From Mya arenaria (lineage: Eukaryota; Mollusca; Bivalvia; Myida; Myidae): a stretch of DNA of 64,000 bases. The stretch is taken from assembly GCF_026914265.1 (NCBI RefSeq), contig NC_069134.1:69247594-69311593 (forward strand), in the 5' to 3' direction. Positions 13,401 to 24,614 of this stretch are shown here, piece by piece. The first letter of the stretch is position 1. Every line of letters starts with the position of its first letter. Position numbers and translations under genes: made by a program. The notes below the pieces were generated by a model. It worked only from the letters and a program-made list of their open reading frames with translations, had not been told where the DNA came from and did no database searches.

Positions 13401-16400
13401 AATTTATTTAGCATCATATCTAACATAGTTAATATTATTTCTAATAAATACATGTTTTAATATTTTCAGACAAGAGCACTCAGTTAACTTTTACAGTCTA
13501 AAAGGGGCATAACTCAACAATTATTAAAGTCATACTTATAAGCCTTGCTATATATATAAATATTGTCCTTGCCAACAATTATAACAAGAGGCTCAATATC
13601 TTGAGGCGTATGAGTTTCCAAGGCAATCAAAATCCCTCTCCTTTTTTATCAAAAAACAGACAAGACAAAAAAGAGCAATCTTCTTTTCATCCTGCTGGTG
13701 TCAAAATGAAGCTCATTAAAACTTTCCTTATTGTTCTATATGGGCCTTTTATTCACTGCATCGGACATTTTGTGTTTAAACGTTGTTAATATCTATGCTA
13801 CATTTTTTAAAAATCTTAACACCCAATGAGGAGTTAGACAGACTGAAAGACAAAGCGGAAACTACATGCTCCCATTATTGTGAGCATATTTAAGTCTCAA
13901 AGCATTATATCCATGGCTTCTAATGAAGTAAGAATAAGAAAAGATGAATGGCTACTTACTACATCGGCACAATAACACCTCTCCGGAAGCTGAATGCTCA
14001 TGATTGGTTGTGCTTGTCGTGTATCCCAAAACTGGAACACGATATTCAAGTTTTAAACAGTTGAATTCTACATTACTGTTAATGAGTCACACAAAAACCA
14101 CCGTAAACAGGGACATGATTACAAACAGTCTCAAGGCTGAGTTCAGACTTAAGTGGCCAAACTGCATATCTTCATTTCATTGTAACTTTCTTTCATACTG
14201 AGTTTTGATGATGAATTTTGCTGAACTTTATTAGTATTCCAAATTAGATCATGTGACTTATTATATACATGTTATGATATCTATAATCACCGAAAGGCAT
14301 GCGTGTGACCAAAGGCTCATAAAACATGTAAAAACATGTACATTTGTCTCACTTGGTTTCCAGTGTTTTTTTTCTATCATGACACTACCGCTGCTAACGG
14401 CATAAAGGTTATGACAGGTCAATATGTTGATTGTTTACTTTCAAAATAGAGAGCTCAAAATCATAGGAAACTGTACCTTGAGAGTTTTATCCCAGCTACC
14501 GGTCATAACGCACGAGTAGTTTGGAGCTTTTACCCATTGGATGGTCTTTACGGGGGCATCATGCTGCAAAGAAAGTCACATAAGCAATGTTGAAGCATAA
14601 TTACATCATCAAAATATATAATTTTCCCTTTTAAATCTTTTTCAGGTGCCTACTTTTATACAGAAAACAAATTACAAAAGAACATTATTGAAGCAAGGTG
14701 TAATAAAAATCCTTCTGTTTCATGACTGAAATGCCATTTTTACAATACATTATGTACATGTAGGAGAAATATTTTCCACTGTAATTCAGTGTCAATACTG
14801 AAAACCTATACCTTGGAAATATAATTTGCGGCGAAAAGCCTACAGTACTTACATTTCAATATTAAATATGGAAAATACTTAAATTTAAGGCTTTAATCAG
14901 AAGCCTGTCATAGCTCTACAACAGTTCGGCCACAGGGCTTGTCTTTTTGCATATAAGCAGTGTAAAGGAAGGTAACCTGTGCTATCTGAATGAACTGGTT
15001 ACTGTTCAGGTCCCACATCTTGGCTGTCTTGTCACACGACGCCGTGAACACCTTGGTTCCATCCTACCAAGAGAAAAATCAAAAGGCTTTGACTTATGTC
15101 AAACCAACAATCACCCTTTCTTCCAATTGGTAATATTGTCAATTGGGAAATGATGGCAAAAATATATTATTGTACCTCCCTTTTGTCTGCAATGGTAATT
15201 CCCATTACCCGAAAGAGATATTTTGACAATCAGAAACATTTTCAACATGACATGTGCATACATGCCATATCCCCCGGCGGGGGGAAAAATCCCCCGAAAT
15301 TTCGATCCATCCCCCGGTCTCCCGGCGGGAGATAAAAATCCCCCGGAATTAAAAAAAAAATAAAAAAATATTTTTTTTTCTTTTTTTTTTTTTAGAAATT
15401 TTACATCAGGCAATAATGACAAAGTGAAACCACAGTATGTGAGTGTAACTGAATGTACAAATCCACAAGGGTGAAATGCCAAAAGGAAACTTTTACAACA
15501 AGTGATCAATTAATTTGTAGTAATTATCAAAGGCAAAGAAATATTACTATTTTGGAAGGAAGAAATTAATAATATAAATTCTATTCTCTTATTGTCTGAA
15601 AGTCATCCAAAGCTGATAGAATTAAGCACACTTTTTTAAAAGGCTTTGAAGGAAGGTAAATTTACTTTAATTGTCTCAAAAACATATTTTTACAATGACA
15701 TATTTTGTTCTGCAAGTGCATTACAGTATGACATGACAGTGTATCATAAGAAAATGATAAATCATGACATAAAATAATTCAGTATAATGAAAAAGTTAGG
15801 TTTTCAAAGCAAACTATATGTGAATACATTTTTTCGTACTTGCGTCTAAAATACTTTAATATTTCGCCAACTTAGACCTGCTAAAAAAATCCACCTGAAT
15901 ACAACCAAAATCCCCCTGAATTTTCAGCCTTTTGAACAAATCCCCCTGAATGGTCTCCAGAAAATATGGCATGTATGCATGTGACCCAGCGAAAATTCAC
16001 TGTCAGGTCATGTGACCGCAGTGATATTTTTAATGTCATATAAGGGCATATAACTGTGTCAATTTTTAGGTAAATCATGACGTGATTGCCTCCCTATTAC
16101 ACATACAGCAGTGACGTCACTATTCAATGTGTACACAAAAACATCTGATGACAGGAAATTAACAATTGAAATTTTGTTCTAGTCTAATTATTTTATTATG
16201 TTATATTTTGTTTATACCTTGTAAAACTTCTTTAATAAAATGAATTAAATTATTTTAAAACATTTTTATGTTCTTAATTTTGTTCGGTTTAATAAAATAA
16301 ATATCATTCTGGTCTCGGGTTGACAATATCAATATCACACATGCTGCCATATGGTATTTATATACTGTACCATGTCCAAATGGAAATGAAACACACTGCT

Positions 16401-19400
16401 TTAGTCCAATATTACCAAATTGAAACAAAGAATTCTAGTTGAACAAAATTGAGGAAATTAAAAAAATCAAAGCATTGTCATCTATGCTGTTCCGACAGAT
16501 TTATGATTCCAGATCTGACAGATTATTCAATGAAATGAGGCCCAGGTACTTACATCACTCCAGTCAGCTGCGAGGACTGGCCCAGTATGGGTCTGCTGTG
16601 CCTTCAAGACAATGTTACCAGACTGTTGTACCTCCCAACAGCGAACCTGCATAGATAAATGACTCACATGATCTGTCTGAGATTTGTAGTCTTCCAGCAA
16701 AACATTACAAACAATCCCCTTAGCGAATTTAAAATTACTGTCATAGAGTTCAAAAGGCTATTTAACAAATTATTTACAAGTCTAACTGTTTGAAGCCCAA
16801 AGTTTGTTTTCTGGATAAAACCAGTTCTGGGCCATATTCAATAAGCATCTTGAATTTTACTAATTTTAAGAGTAGAATCAGAGTGTTCTGGTTGGACCGG
16901 AAAATCACATAGCCATTAGAATAAATGGAATCGTACAGGCTTGTCTATGGATAACCATAAGAACAATATTGAATATGGTGAAGAGAATGTATTCCTGATG
17001 AGACTTTAACCCACAACTTTTTCGGTAAAACACAGACATCTTAGACAGTATTGGATACTGACTGTTTCTGCCAGACTCCCTACATTTAAGGAGTCCTAGT
17101 CATAAATATTAATGAAAGAGTCCAGTGACTGAAGATAAATTCAAAGACATGCGGAAAAAAAGTAAAAGTTTGTCCAAAGCAATACTGAACAAGATTTAAT
17201 TTTAAATATTTTATTTTAGAAACTATAAAAATATTTCCATTGCATGAACTAACCCTTACTCTAGTAAATGTTACTAGAAGTCTGGCAGACTCCCAGACTT
17301 TCATTAGCGTCAAACCCTGATCTACTGTTCAACGATTACATCATTCTCATTGTATCAAGATCTTTAGCCTCTAGGCAAAAATTATTATCCCAGTCCACTA
17401 TTAAAGCAACTATTATAATTCCAGCCCCACCCCCTAGGCGAACATAACTATCCTAGCCCCAAAGGGAAACATTATTATCGCATCCAAAAGGCATACATAC
17501 TATCCTAGTCCCAAGAGTGTACATTATTATCACACTCCCTTGGCAAACATTATTATACCAGCCCCAAGAGCATTTGTTATTATCTCAGCCCCTAAGGCAT
17601 ACATTATCGCAACTCTCGAGGAGCACATTAATATCGCATCCCAAAGACGTGCATTGTTATTCCAGTCCCAAAAGGTTACATAATTACCTCAGCCCCTAAG
17701 GTATTCATACTTATTCCAGACCCCAAGGTGTACATCCCCTGATTCCATGGCTACCATATTATCCCAGACCATCTAGGTGAACATTATTATCCCAGCCCCA
17801 TAGATGGACATTTTTATCCCAGTCCCAAATTGGTACATTATTATTCTAGCCCCCCATAGGAGAACATTATTTTATCAATCCCAGCCTGCAAAGGTATACA
17901 TTATTATTATCCCAGCCCCCCATGGAAACCATTATCTCATCCACCTAGGCATACATTATTATAGTAGCCATCATTCTTACATTATTATCCCAGCTGCCTC
18001 CAACAAGGTATGTAGACTGCATCATGGACTCTGGGCTGAACTTCAGGCAGCTCACACTGTCATCTGGTGGGGAGGTCACCTGTATCATACAGAAAACATA
18101 CATGCATACATGCATAATTGTGTGCATGGCACTCTGATATAGAGTTCTTTACCGATCTTTTACAGAAGATGAAGAATGCAAGTATCATTTACAGTATCAT
18201 CAGATAAAATCAAATCAAGGTATTAAGGAAATTCAGCAAGATTTTCAAATATATGTAGTTTACTATAGATCATTCATGTATGTATATGTTGGGATGATTA
18301 AACTATACCCATTACATTGGTAACTTTTAAGTATTGGAAAGACAAGATACAGCTGTTAATGGATTCAATGTCATTAAGAATTGTACACATCCAAAGTGGT
18401 GTATACATGTATATATCTCCATGGTATTTGGAATGTTGCCGATGAGGCTATAAAAAAAAAAGGTTTAGAAAAAGCCCCGGGTCAGTATTCATAAAACATC
18501 TTATCAGTAAAATAAATCATTTTTCTATCCCAAGTCATTTTCCTTAGTTAAGAATATCACTGGTCATATGATATTATAACTTCATAAATTCCTTAATTCT
18601 AACATACTTAATTTTAATTAATTTTAATGTAATGTTACATTTAATGTAACATACTTATATGTTAAAATCACTTGTACTTGTTTTAAATCAGACTAGGAAA
18701 ATATTAGGATATGTACTTAAAGTTAAGAAATGACTGAAGCTGTTTATAATGAATATACTTGTACCATGCTTAATTTATTAGTGACTCAGAAAAAGAACCA
18801 GCAAAAATAAGGTAAAACTTAACAAGAGGGCCATGATGGCCCTAAATCGCTCAACTGAGTAAAAGAGTTTAACCTTTGTTATTAATATAGCTTGTTTCTC
18901 AAAGAATATTGAACAAGAGCTGTCAAAGTATGTGACAAATGCCCCCCAATGTGACATTGATCTATGAACAAGTACATAAAAAGTTAATCTTGCCTTTATG
19001 TGTCAAATACATATTGCAAGCTATATTAAATTGCCTCTGAGCATAGAAAAAAACAACAATCATACTAAATGACAGCCAACACTCTTTATGTCCTCATATT
19101 CAGCATTCCATTGTAAATAAACACTTAGTGTATCTTTCACCTTAGAGGTAAGGACATGGGTCTTGCACACGACACGTTTACTTGGTATGTCGAAAACATA
19201 TGGCAAGTCATTTTAAAATCTGCCCATATAAGAGTAAGTCACAGCGCGGACACGACAGCCTATATTTTCCTTCAGGTTGCCATGGCAACCAGAGTTCTGC
19301 ATGGAATTAATTTTTTTGAACAATTTTGAAAAAGCACCAACTAAGGATCATTCCTATGAAGTTTCATCAAATTTGTCCAAGCGGTTTAGGAGAAGAAGAT

Positions 19401-22400
19401 GATTGTAACCAATTGTTGACACTTTTCCTTTAGGTTGCCATGTCAACCAGAGTTCTACATGGAATTACTTGCTTTGAACAATTTTGAAAAAGCACCAGCC
19501 AAGGATCATTCCTATGAAGTTTCATCAAAATTGTCAAAGCGGTTTAGGAGAAGAAGATGATTATAACCAATTGTTGACATTTTCCTTTAGGTTGCCATGG
19601 CAACCGGGCCAAACAAAATTATGTGAACAAATTTAAGAGAGGTCCATGCAAGGACACTTCAAACCAAATTTGCTGAAGATCTATCAAGGGGTTCATGCGA
19701 AGAAAATGTTAAGGTTTTTTTACTAATTTTAGCTCTGGTGGCCCTTAAAAGGGACCAAACAAAATTATTTGAAAAGACCTGACAGAGGCCCATGCTAGGA
19801 TGCTTCAGACTTGGAAGATCCATCAAGCAGTTAATAAGATCAAGTTGTTTAAAGGTTTTTCTATTTTTTGCTCTGGTGACCCCTAAAAGGGGCCAAACAA
19901 AACCATTTGAACAAAGTTGAGAGAGGACCATGTACAGGGCTCATCCTACTAGGCGACTTAGGCGATTAAGTCGCCCTGCCCGCGGCAACTTCGCTATTTT
20001 CTAAGATCAAAGCGAAGTCATCTTCGCCGACTTTTTCAAAGATCAAAAAGTCGATATCGCTAAGAACTAATGCTTGTCAAAACAGAGCGACTCCGCCTTC
20101 CGTCTGTCAGCCCGATTGACAAACAGCCAATCGTGTTAAACCTAGTAAATTTCTCCTTTGACTTCGGCCAATGAGAACGCTTGTTTTATTCAATCGAGGC
20201 ACGTGTTTGCACCATCGACTTTGTGTACATGCGCTACGTCATCGATGTAATAAAATTGTAAGGGATTAATATTTACACTTGCCGATGTTTGTAAACGTCA
20301 ATTTGGGCCAATTAGGATTTATACTTTATGACAATAGCGGTTTAAATGATGTGCACTGATGACAAATGAACTTAATTGGGTGTGATTACTGCGAAGTTAG
20401 CGAGAAGGGCAAGTGCGAATCACAGTTCCAGGTTTGTTTTTTGTTTTTTATTTCAGAAATGTTTCCATTATTATTTCTTCGATCGGTTCACATCAATATT
20501 CTATATACGAGATATTTTGCATTCTGTTTAATAGTAATCATGCTTTCTACGTGGCTTCTGCGGGATTCCCCAGGCCTGAAACGTAAAGCTGACGATATTG
20601 ATAGTGATGACATGATCGACAGTTCAAATAAGAAATCATTCAAAAAGTTAAATTATCAAAATAATTTCAGTTGGTACAAACAAGATGCAGATAAAAAATG
20701 GCACTGCGAAGTTTGTAGATGTGCTAAGTTGGACAACGCCTAAGCCCTTGGACATGACCAACCAGCAAAAACAACCAATCATCAGAGACATGGCTTGTGC
20801 AAGTATTTATTAAAACAATAGAAGCATTGCTTAGTTCGCAGATAAATCAATTCAAAGTGGTATTAATTTTAAGGTGTCTGGTTTTATATATTTTAAAACA
20901 TGTTGTAATATATGCCCAAATTATTTTAAATGACAGCTGAAAACGATGAGATACTGTGAAATATTTTTAAAGAAATATGTGTATTTTCAGCAAAATATTT
21001 TTCAGCAAATCAGCACAAGGCCGCCTTGGAGAGACAGTTCTGCGTTCCCAGGAACCCATGAGGAAAATCGTACTGGCCAAACTGTCCAAGGATGACAAGC
21101 TTGACCCCAAGCTCCTTAAGAATGCCTACCACCTGGCTAAGCGGGAGCTCCCCAAGGAGGAATTTCAGTACCACCTCCAGCTTGCCAGGGCCATAGGTGC
21201 TGATCTTGGCCATCTCATGAATGGGCCCTCACCCTCTTAGACATCAAACAAGAGTGTAACTGAGTTACAAGATGCCATCATGTATCATGTATTTAAATTC
21301 TGATATATATGTATGTGTGCATGATAGGTTAACCGTTTGCATGTAATAAAATGTTTGAAACTTGACTTCTTTTTAAAGGTATATACAACAAATTAATTCT
21401 AACTAAAAACAACCAGTATGACTATTTTAAAAACAATTTAAACACCTATTTAAATGCATAGAAAAGTTGTCCAGGACACACCAGAACCCACCATTTGACA
21501 ATTAAAATCTCAAAATTTTCCAACCTACAGGAGGGGAACCCCCCTCCCGCACCCTCCCCCGTTCTCACTTCTCCCTAAAATTTCTGTCTAGGATGAGCCC
21601 TGATGTAAGATTGCTACATATCAAGTATGGAGTCATTCTGACTTTTACTTTCAGAGGAAAAGATGTTTAAGTGACAAGACAATGTAAAAACAAATGACCC
21701 CTGAGCAAGGCCAATTTGACCCCGGGACAATAATTTGAATACCTTTGGTGTAGGTCCACTAGGAAACACTATATACCAAATATGAAAGCTCTAGGTCTTA
21801 TATTTTGGAGAAGAGGATTTTTAAAGTTTTATTATGTAAGACTATATAAAAATATTGAAAACCTAAGCCTATGAACACGGGGCGTGGCCAATTTTGACCC
21901 CAGGGCTAAAGTTTGAACAATCTTAATAGTGGTCCAATAAACAATGCTTCATACCAAATATCTTCGCCTTTTGGTTTCGGAGAAGAAGATTTTATAAGTT
22001 TTCATCATATACATATATAAGGAAACCCATGACCGCCCGGGTGGGGCCATTTTTTGACCCCAGGGCCAAAGATTGAACAATATTGGTACAAGTCAACTAG
22101 ATGATATATCATGCCAAATATCTAAGCTCTTGTCACTACTTGATTTTACGTGTGTATCTATATATGTATATTTGTTATTAATTGTTGTATGTGGCCCATA
22201 TTGAAAATTGGTATGTGTACTAAATATGTTATCCAGTTTAAATTAAGACGTTACTTGTCTTTGTGAGTTCGGAGAAGATTTTTTAAGTTTTCACTATAAA
22301 CATATAGAGAAAACCCATCAGCCCCGGGGTGTGGCCAATTTTGACCCCAGGGCCATAATTTGAACAAACTTTGTAGAGGTCCACTAGACGATGAATCATG

Positions 22401-24228
22401 CCAAATATCTAAGCTCTAAGCCACGTAAGTTCAGAGGAGATGATTTTTGAAGTTTTCACTATAAACATATAGAGAAAACCCATGACCCCCGAAGGGGGTC
22501 GAGCTAATTTTGACCCCAAGGCCATAATTTGAACAATCTTTGTAGAGGTCCACTAGAAGATGAATCATGCCAAATATCTAAGCTCTAGTCCAAGTAAGTT
22601 CAAAGGAGAAGATTTTTGAAGTTTTAACTATAAACATATAGAGAATACCCTAACCCCCCTGGGCGGGGCCAATTTTGACCCCAAGGCCATAATTTGAACA
22701 ATCTTTGTAGAGGTCCACTAGACGATGAATCAAGCCAAATATCTAAGCTCTAAGCAATGTAAGTTCAGAGGAGATTTTTGATTTTTTTTAATATAAACAT
22801 ATAGAGAAAACCCATGACCACCCAGGGGCGGGGCCAATTTTGACCACAGGGCCATAATTTGAACAATCTTTGTAGAGGTCCACTGGACGATGAATCATGC
22901 CAAATATCTAAGCTCTAGTCCAAGAAAGTTAAGAGGAGAAGATTTTTGAAGTTTTAACCATAAACATATCAAGTATACCCATGAACCCCGGGGCGGGGCC
23001 AATTTTGACCCCAAGGCCATAATTTGAACAATCTTTGTAGAGGTCCACTAGAAGATGAATCATGCCAAATATCTAAGCTCTAGTCCAAGTAAGTTCAAAG
23101 GAGAAGATTTTTGAAGTTTTCACTATAAACATATAGAGAATACCCTAACCCCCCGGGGCGGGGCCAATTTTGACCCCAAGGCCATAATTTGAAAAATCTT
23201 TGTAGAGGTCCACTAGACGATGAATCATGCCAAATATCTAAGCTCTAGTCCAAGTAAGTTCAAAGGAGAAGATTTTTGAAGTTTTCACTACAAACATATA
23301 GAGAAAACCCATGACCCCCCGGGGCGGGGCCAATTTTGACCCCAAGGCCATAATTTGAAAGATCTTTGTAGAGGTCCACTAGACAATGAATCAAGCCAAA
23401 TATCTAAGCTCTAGTCCAAGTAAGTTCAGAGGAGAAGATTTTTGAAGTTTTAACTATAAACATACCAAGTATACCCATGACCCCCCGGGGCGGGGCCAAT
23501 TTTGACCCCAGGGCCATAATTTGAACAAACTTTGTAGAGGTCCACTAGACGATGAATCATGATAAATATCTAAGCTCTAGGCCAAGTAAGTTCAGAGGAG
23601 AAGATTTTTTAAGTTTTCACTATAAACATATAGAGAAAACCCATGACCCCCCCGGGGCGGGGCCAATTTTGACCCAAGGGCCATAATTTGAACAATCTTG
23701 GTAGAGGACCATTTGGTGATCCTACCTACCATATATCAACGGCCTAAGTGTTGTGGTTTGGGAGAAGAAGATTTTTAAAGTTTTTCCTTTCCATTGCCAT
23801 GGCAATCAGAGTTCTGCATGGAATTCAATTCTTTGAACAATTTTCAAAGGGGACCACCCAAGGAACATTCCTGTGAAGTTTGGATGAAATTGACTAAGCG
23901 GTTTATGAGGAGATGTCGTTAAAAGTAAAAGTTTACGGACAGACGGACCGACGCCGGACAAATTGTGATCACAAAAGCTCACCTTGTCACTATGTGACAG
24001 GTGAGCTAAAAATTGACACCGACATTGATAATAAAAAGATCAGTGTACTTCAAATAATTGTTTATCAGTTTTCAAATTTCAACAACATCACATTTGCAAA
24101 ATGATTTCTTGTTCATCACATACCTCAATATCTTTCATAGCATTGTAGTTTGTATTTGTGGCCGTCCCAAACATGCCGGTGGTGCTGGATGTGCCGAATG
24201 TGCTTGTTGAAGAACCAAAGAAACTCAT
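10465..24228 (-). CDS. RAE1: RAE1, WD40 mRNA export / nuclear pore factor (10 coding exons)
   Basis: Minus-strand exons: 24124-24228, 17981-18079, 16554-16646, 14977-15063, 14477-14563, 13960-14031, 13237-13344, 12334-12513, 10818-11012, 10465-10557. All junctions are GT-AG and every intron is phase 0, giving 372 residues against about 368 in vertebrate RAE1. The N-terminus (MSFFGSST...) has the G/T/F-rich RAE1 style and leads into [14 protein letters not shown]40 blades include [14 protein letters not shown] (exon 4), [14 protein letters not shown] (exons 5-6) and [17 protein letters not shown] (exon 9). The family hallmark [16 protein letters not shown] is in exon 8, and the C-terminus ends [13 protein letters not shown]1 is known to bind the GLEBS motif of NUP98 and BUB-type proteins, acting in mRNA export and spindle assembly. 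An acceptor at 24243-24244 leaves 14 bases of 5' UTR in the first coding exon, so an upstream non-coding exon is expected. Confidence 0.95.
12028..12216 (+). mobile_element. tRNA-derived SINE in RAE1 intron 8
   Basis: A degenerate tRNA-like head carries a clear B box within gtgggttcgatacccac. A body follows with caccagtactggtttc and aaacggactcgagagt, and a tail ends near caatcaagct. This layout resembles SINEs widespread in bivalve genomes; the match is from memory and was not searched. The head lacks a proper cloverleaf, so it is not a functional tRNA. Confidence 0.72.
12731..13098 (-). mobile_element. TTAA-flanked MITE, copy 1 (RAE1 intron 7)
   Basis: The left end is ttacagtgacactcttattc and the right end gagtgcatctttaa. 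These are the inverted termini also seen in the copy at 48960-49343, here in opposite orientation. The left TTAA has changed to TTAC. Shared internal sequence includes aatcaatacatacacatg and ttcgacattattttattcat. About 368 bp and non-coding. Confidence 0.75.
14095..14165. mobile_element. Relic of the MITE family seen at 58293-58554
   Basis: The stretch gggacatgattacaaacagt followed by ctcaaggctgagttcagact matches one terminal arm of the intact element near 58.3-58.5 kb. Only one arm is recognisable. It lies in RAE1 intron 5. Confidence 0.5.
15249..15985. mobile_element. Fold-back element with inverted C-rich termini (RAE1 intron 3)
   Basis: The left end catgtgcatacatgccatat is followed by several atcccccgg blocks. 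The right end has atccccctgaat blocks before atatggcatgtatgcatgtg. The outer about 20 bp are inverted copies. About 735 bp with AT-rich DNA between, including a T-rich stretch near 15360-15390. No transposase is evident. Confidence 0.65.
16832..16978. mobile_element. Short fold-back MITE (RAE1 intron 2)
   Basis: The ends ccatattcaata and tattgaatatgg are a perfect 12-bp inverted pair about 147 bp apart. The interior is non-coding. Confidence 0.55.
17380..17990 (-). repeat. Degenerate 25-30-bp array seeded by the RAE1 exon 2 splice junction
   Basis: About 22 units share the plus-strand core acattattatcccagcccc with a tail of the type aaagg/tatac. The array abuts exon 2, whose own edge reads ttacattattatcccagc and further on caacaaggtat on the plus strand. 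In gene orientation each unit is a copy of gggataataat/gt, the last codons (W-D-N-N) and GT of the real donor. The real donor is gtaaga; most copies read gtatac or gttcac and so lack the strong +4/+5 bases. Confidence 0.8.
18473..18740. mobile_element. Fragment of a dispersed 'gggtcagtattcataaaa' repeat
   Basis: The sequence ccccgggtcagtattcataa followed by aacatcttatcag resembles the terminus of a MITE type common in aquatic invertebrates. The opposite end is not clear, so the extent is approximate. Confidence 0.35.
20366..20743 (+). pseudogene. Transposase N-terminal remnant with possible zinc-finger segment
   Basis: The frame contains [11 protein letters not shown] and then [19 protein letters not shown], which resembles the start of the TTF/ZMYM-type zinc-finger region common in hAT-derived proteins (N-x-x-W ... 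W-x-C-x-x-C). It stops after about 125 residues, before any catalytic domain. An early part with [12 protein letters not shown] may be a separate small exon, because a ccag/gttt junction and a later tttcag lie between. Function as a transposase is inferred from the surrounding inverted repeats. Confidence 0.4.
21001..21240 (+). CDS. Unrecognised GC-richer terminal exon inside the hAT-like element
   Basis: After consecutive tttttcag-type acceptor sites an open frame runs to a stop at 21238-21240. It contains [45 protein letters not shown] and [14 protein letters not shown]. The reading is rich in charged and helical residues, uses clearly more GC-ending codons than its surroundings, and is followed by a polyadenylation hexamer near 21347. 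I do not recognise the family. It could be a transposase C-terminus or a host exon captured by the transposon. No start codon is claimed. Confidence 0.4.
   Translation, partial: FSKSAQGRLGETVLRSQEPMRKIVLAKLSKDDKLDPKLLKNAYHLAKRELPKEEFQYHLQLARAIGADLGHLMNGPSPS
22128..22262. mobile_element. Small insertion inside one core monomer
   Basis: About 120 bp of unrelated sequence (including gttgtatgtggcccatattg) interrupts the monomer between aagctcttgtc and ttgtgagttcgg. A short direct repeat, cttgtc, lies at both edges, suggesting a target duplication. The element type is not identified. Confidence 0.4.
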
Positions 24229-24614
24229 CCCTACTTAATCAACTGAAAATTTGAAAAATAGCAGGCAAGTTGAAACCAGTCAATACCTAGTCACGATCAT
24301 AGTTGTTCACAGAAACTTTTTTATTACCTCAACATTTTTGCTTCCTGTCACGGTACAACTCTGAATTGCAAATCAAATGCAGGGCTTGACATGAAAGATT
24401 GTTCAGTCAACCCTACCAAGCCAGAGTTGGTAAAACTGCTCGTAAAAAGAAAAAAATAGAACTACTGATACAAATTCTATGCCATAGTGATACCACAGAC
24501 CCAAGTTATATTCACATTCACCATAATTGCATTTCCTAGATGGAGTAAAGTCATAGAAATCAAGAGACGTTTGTCACACAGACAAGCTTTTTGTGTTCAA
24601 GGACACTAAAATCA

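Larger units (their letters stand above)
19935..21602 (+). mobile_element. hAT-like DNA transposon nested in the pearl-like element
   Basis: Inverted termini cagggctcatccta and taggatgagccctg (14 bp) are flanked by a direct 5-bp duplication, atgta (19930-19934 and 21603-21607). Removing the insert restores a continuous host repeat (gaggaccatgtaagattgct). Termini beginning CAGGG fit the hAT superfamily; hAT usually makes 8-bp duplications, so the 5-bp site is atypical or belongs to a 5-bp subgroup. The left subterminal region carries repeated gcgaag/cttcgc motifs. Two coding remnants are annotated separately. No intact transposase is seen. Confidence 0.75.
18821..24011 (+). mobile_element. Pearl/Helentron-like element with tandem core (RAE1 intron 1)
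   Basis: The left end has a perfect palindrome, agggccatgatggccct (18827-18843). The right end has a long hairpin at 23976-24007 (agctcacct...aggtgagct) just before ctaaaa. Between them lie about 165-bp monomers: an upstream set around 19269, 19432 and 19590 (gttgccatggcaaccagag type), and a downstream set of about twelve at 21660-23700 (ggggccaattttgacccc, gaggtccactagacgatgaa, gccaaatatctaagctct). The layout of terminal hairpins around a core of about 160-bp tandem repeats matches 'pearl' elements described in bivalves, related to non-autonomous Helitron/Helentron elements. No Rep/helicase is present. A hAT-like transposon splits it at 19935-21602, and a smaller repeat beginning aacaagagctgtca sits at about 18913. 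Assignment to the Helitron class is inference. Confidence 0.6.
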
